Source: a virus. Taken from it: DNA of 24,568 bases. A model generated the notes under the pieces. That model was given only the letters and a program-made list of their open reading frames with translations. It did not search any database and was not told where the DNA came from. The translations under genes and the position numbers were made by a program. The stretch is from IMG/VR virus record IMGVR_UViG_3300030333_003819, positions 16,651-41,218 of that record. One strand, written 5' to 3'. Positions 23,164 through 24,568 of the stretch are shown piece by piece. Each line of letters opens with the position of its first letter. The stretch's first letter is position 1.

Positions 23164-24568
23164 CTAAGTTATAGTGTTAATAAGAACTGGTTTAATACCA
23201 GTCATAATAATAAGTTCTTCACTAAAAGAATCAATCTCAGTTTCTAATCCATCTCTATTGAAAGCAATACTATCAAAATTCATTGGAAGTGATGAAGTAT
23301 TACCTGAGAATGGTTTCAAATATTCTTTATGTCTTTTAGATCCATAGTCTAAATCTGCTGGTCTTTCCCAATACTTCATCCACCAGTCAGCAGCTTCTTG
23401 TGGGGAACTAAATTTCATTTTTATAAATTCAGGACCAACATCTTCACTTAATGCATATTTAATTTGACCTTTCCAATTAGTTTTCCAATCAGGTACTGCT
23501 TCCATCATTGGTTTGGCACGACCTGCATCAGCATTCCATTGGAATAATCCAAACGACCCACCAGAATGGGGATCACCTTTTGCATCAATATCAAAACTAC
23601 TTTCTCTGTGAATATTTGCTAATATTCCAAGTGCTTTATTATGACTCAATCCCAACTCTTTAGTCATATAATTATACATTTCACCTTGTATGCCTGTAGT
23701 TGGTGCTGTTGCCTGATCGGTAAAAATACCAGATGATAATGTAGTAGATGCTAGTAACATTTCATTATAATTATTTAATATTTTTTTATTATCTTTCTGT
23801 GCCGATAAAATAGACTCATCAAATAATTTAAAAGGATTTAATGTAGATAATGATTTTGAACCATCTTTAATAATATTATTATCACTCATCATACCAGGCA
23901 TTACATCACCACTTAACAATTCCTTTAACTGTTTTTCGCCTTCAGGTGATGAAAGCATTTCATTTATCTTCTCAATAGATATACCCAACTCAGTAGAAAA
24001 CTTTTTAATCTCATTTTCACTAAAAGTATTATTATTCTCAATATTATTCTTATTAATCTTATTAATCTTATTATTATTCTCCTCATTCTTTTTTAATATA
24101 TAATCCATTTCATCAAAAAATTCATTTCTACTCATTCTCTCACCACTAGTAGCAAAAAATTTATCAGATCCAAACCAATCTCCTTTTTTTCTAGTTTCAA
24201 CATATCCAACTCCAGGAACTTCTACTCTCTCTCCAGTTCCTGTAGATTTACCATCACGAGGACCAATTATACTAAGAATATTACTATGTCTTTCTTCTGT
24301 TAAATTTGAAAAATGCATAGAATTATTTTTTTCATCTTTATCCTCTTTATCATCTTTATCCTCTTTATCATCAAGATTAACCATTTTATTAATATCACTA
24401 CTTATTTTTCCCAATATACCACCAGAAGAACTTTGATTATCATCATCTTCATCTTCATCTTCATCATCAACCTCATTAATTTTTAACTTATTATTAACAC
24501 CGTTTGTTATTAATTTAACATCACGCTCAAATATTGAAATATTCTTATCTACTTCTCTTCTTTGTTTT
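23164..24568 (-). CDS. Tail-lysozyme baseplate protein (5' end beyond right edge)
   Basis: The frame is open to the right edge, giving 467 visible residues. The first in-frame start-like codon is a TTG at 24412-24414, but sensible coding continues upstream of it with no Met, so the true start lies outside the window. A phage-tail-lysozyme domain covers roughly 245-385 counted from that TTG: the helix GILANIHRESSFD, with likely catalytic Glu at 23602-23604, then GGSFGLFQW and GRAKPM, as in peptidoglycan-cutting lysozyme-like folds. The N-terminal part is low complexity: an Asp/Glu run, a DKEDKD repeat and an Asn-rich stretch near 112-130. It would cut the cell wall during DNA injection and stands in for the lysozyme domain of T4 gp5. 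It precedes the gp27-like hub gene by 16 bases. Confidence 0.82.
   Translation of the reverse strand, partial: KQRREVDKNISIFERDVKLITNGVNNKLKINEVDDEDEDEDDDNQSSSGGILGKISSDINKMVNLDDKEDKDDKEDKDEKNNSMHFSNLTEERHSNILSIIGPRDGKSTGTGERVEVPGVGYVETRKKGDWFGSDKFFATSGERMSRNEFFDEMDYILKKNEENNNKINKINKNNIENNNTFSENEIKKFSTELGISIEKINEMLSSPEGEKQLKELLSGDVMPGMMSDNNIIKDGSKSLSTLNPFKLFDESILSAQKDNKKILNNYNEMLLASTTLSSGIFTDQATAPTTGIQGEMYNYMTKELGLSHNKALGILANIHRESSFDIDAKGDPHSGGSFGLFQWNADAGRAKPMMEAVPDWKTNWKGQIKYALSEDVGPEFIKMKFSSPQEAADWWMKYWERPADLDYGSKRHKEYLKPFSGNTSSLPMNFDSIAFNRDGLETEIDSFSEELIIMTGIKPVLINTIT
24333..24368. repeat. 18-base tandem repeat, two perfect copies
   Basis: The unit at 24333-24350 is repeated exactly at 24351-24368. 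It encodes the six-residue unit DKEDKD in the linker of the lysozyme protein. A second short run of six-base units encoding Asp-Glu lies at 24444-24467. Both are typical slippage products. Confidence 0.85.

Noticed and set aside
1-24568. tRNA genes, CRISPR arrays, integrase or insertion sequences
   Set aside because: Reading the short gaps between genes gave no cloverleaf-like or spaced-repeat structure, and no transposase or integrase motif was seen among the proteins.

Overview
This window looks like part of the genome of an AT-rich marine T4-like myovirus, of the cyanophage or pelagiphage kind. The evidence is the gene content: a gp27-like hub, a gp5-type OB-fold protein, a separate gp5-type beta-helical spike, a tail-lysozyme protein, very large repeat-built fibre proteins, two C-terminal S74 (endosialidase-type) chaperone domains and TATAAATA-type late promoter boxes. 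The sequence alone does not identify the host. Every gene I support lies on the minus strand, so transcription runs from the right end of the window to the left. No tRNA, CRISPR array, integrase or insertion sequence was seen, and no gene-free stretch exceeds about 100 bases.

Right part (24.57 to 15.2 kb): a baseplate and tail-tip module. In transcription order it holds a tail-lysozyme protein cut by the window edge, a gp27-like hub, a gp5 OB-fold protein, an 865-residue protein with two Ig-like domains, a gp5-like beta-helix spike, a small self-cleaving S74 protein and a LamG-domain protein. The functions that T4 joins in the single protein gp5 are spread over three genes here. At 15.2 to 14.5 kb sits a cassette of small overlapping genes, including a candidate 19-residue membrane peptide. 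A possible sigma70-type promoter precedes the cassette and a perfect late-promoter box closes it.

Middle part (14.46 to 3.56 kb): two huge fibre-like genes. The 2353-residue protein has a pectate-lyase-like N-terminus, long repeat arrays and an S74 chaperone. The 1270-residue protein is built from related repeats but lacks a chaperone. Both share recognisable modules at protein and DNA level.

Left part (3.55 kb to the left edge): the style changes to smaller non-structural genes with host-like promoters, two of which have TTGACA and a 17-base spacer. The order is a protein of unknown function, a two-gene N6-adenine methyltransferase whose halves are in swapped order, a ParB-like-fold protein ended by a strong intrinsic terminator, and an SF2 DEAH helicase running off the left edge. 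The main candidate for something new is this cluster, especially the split and permuted methyltransferase beside a ParB-like protein and a ResIII-type helicase. It may form a phage DNA-modification or anti-defence set, but that is inference.
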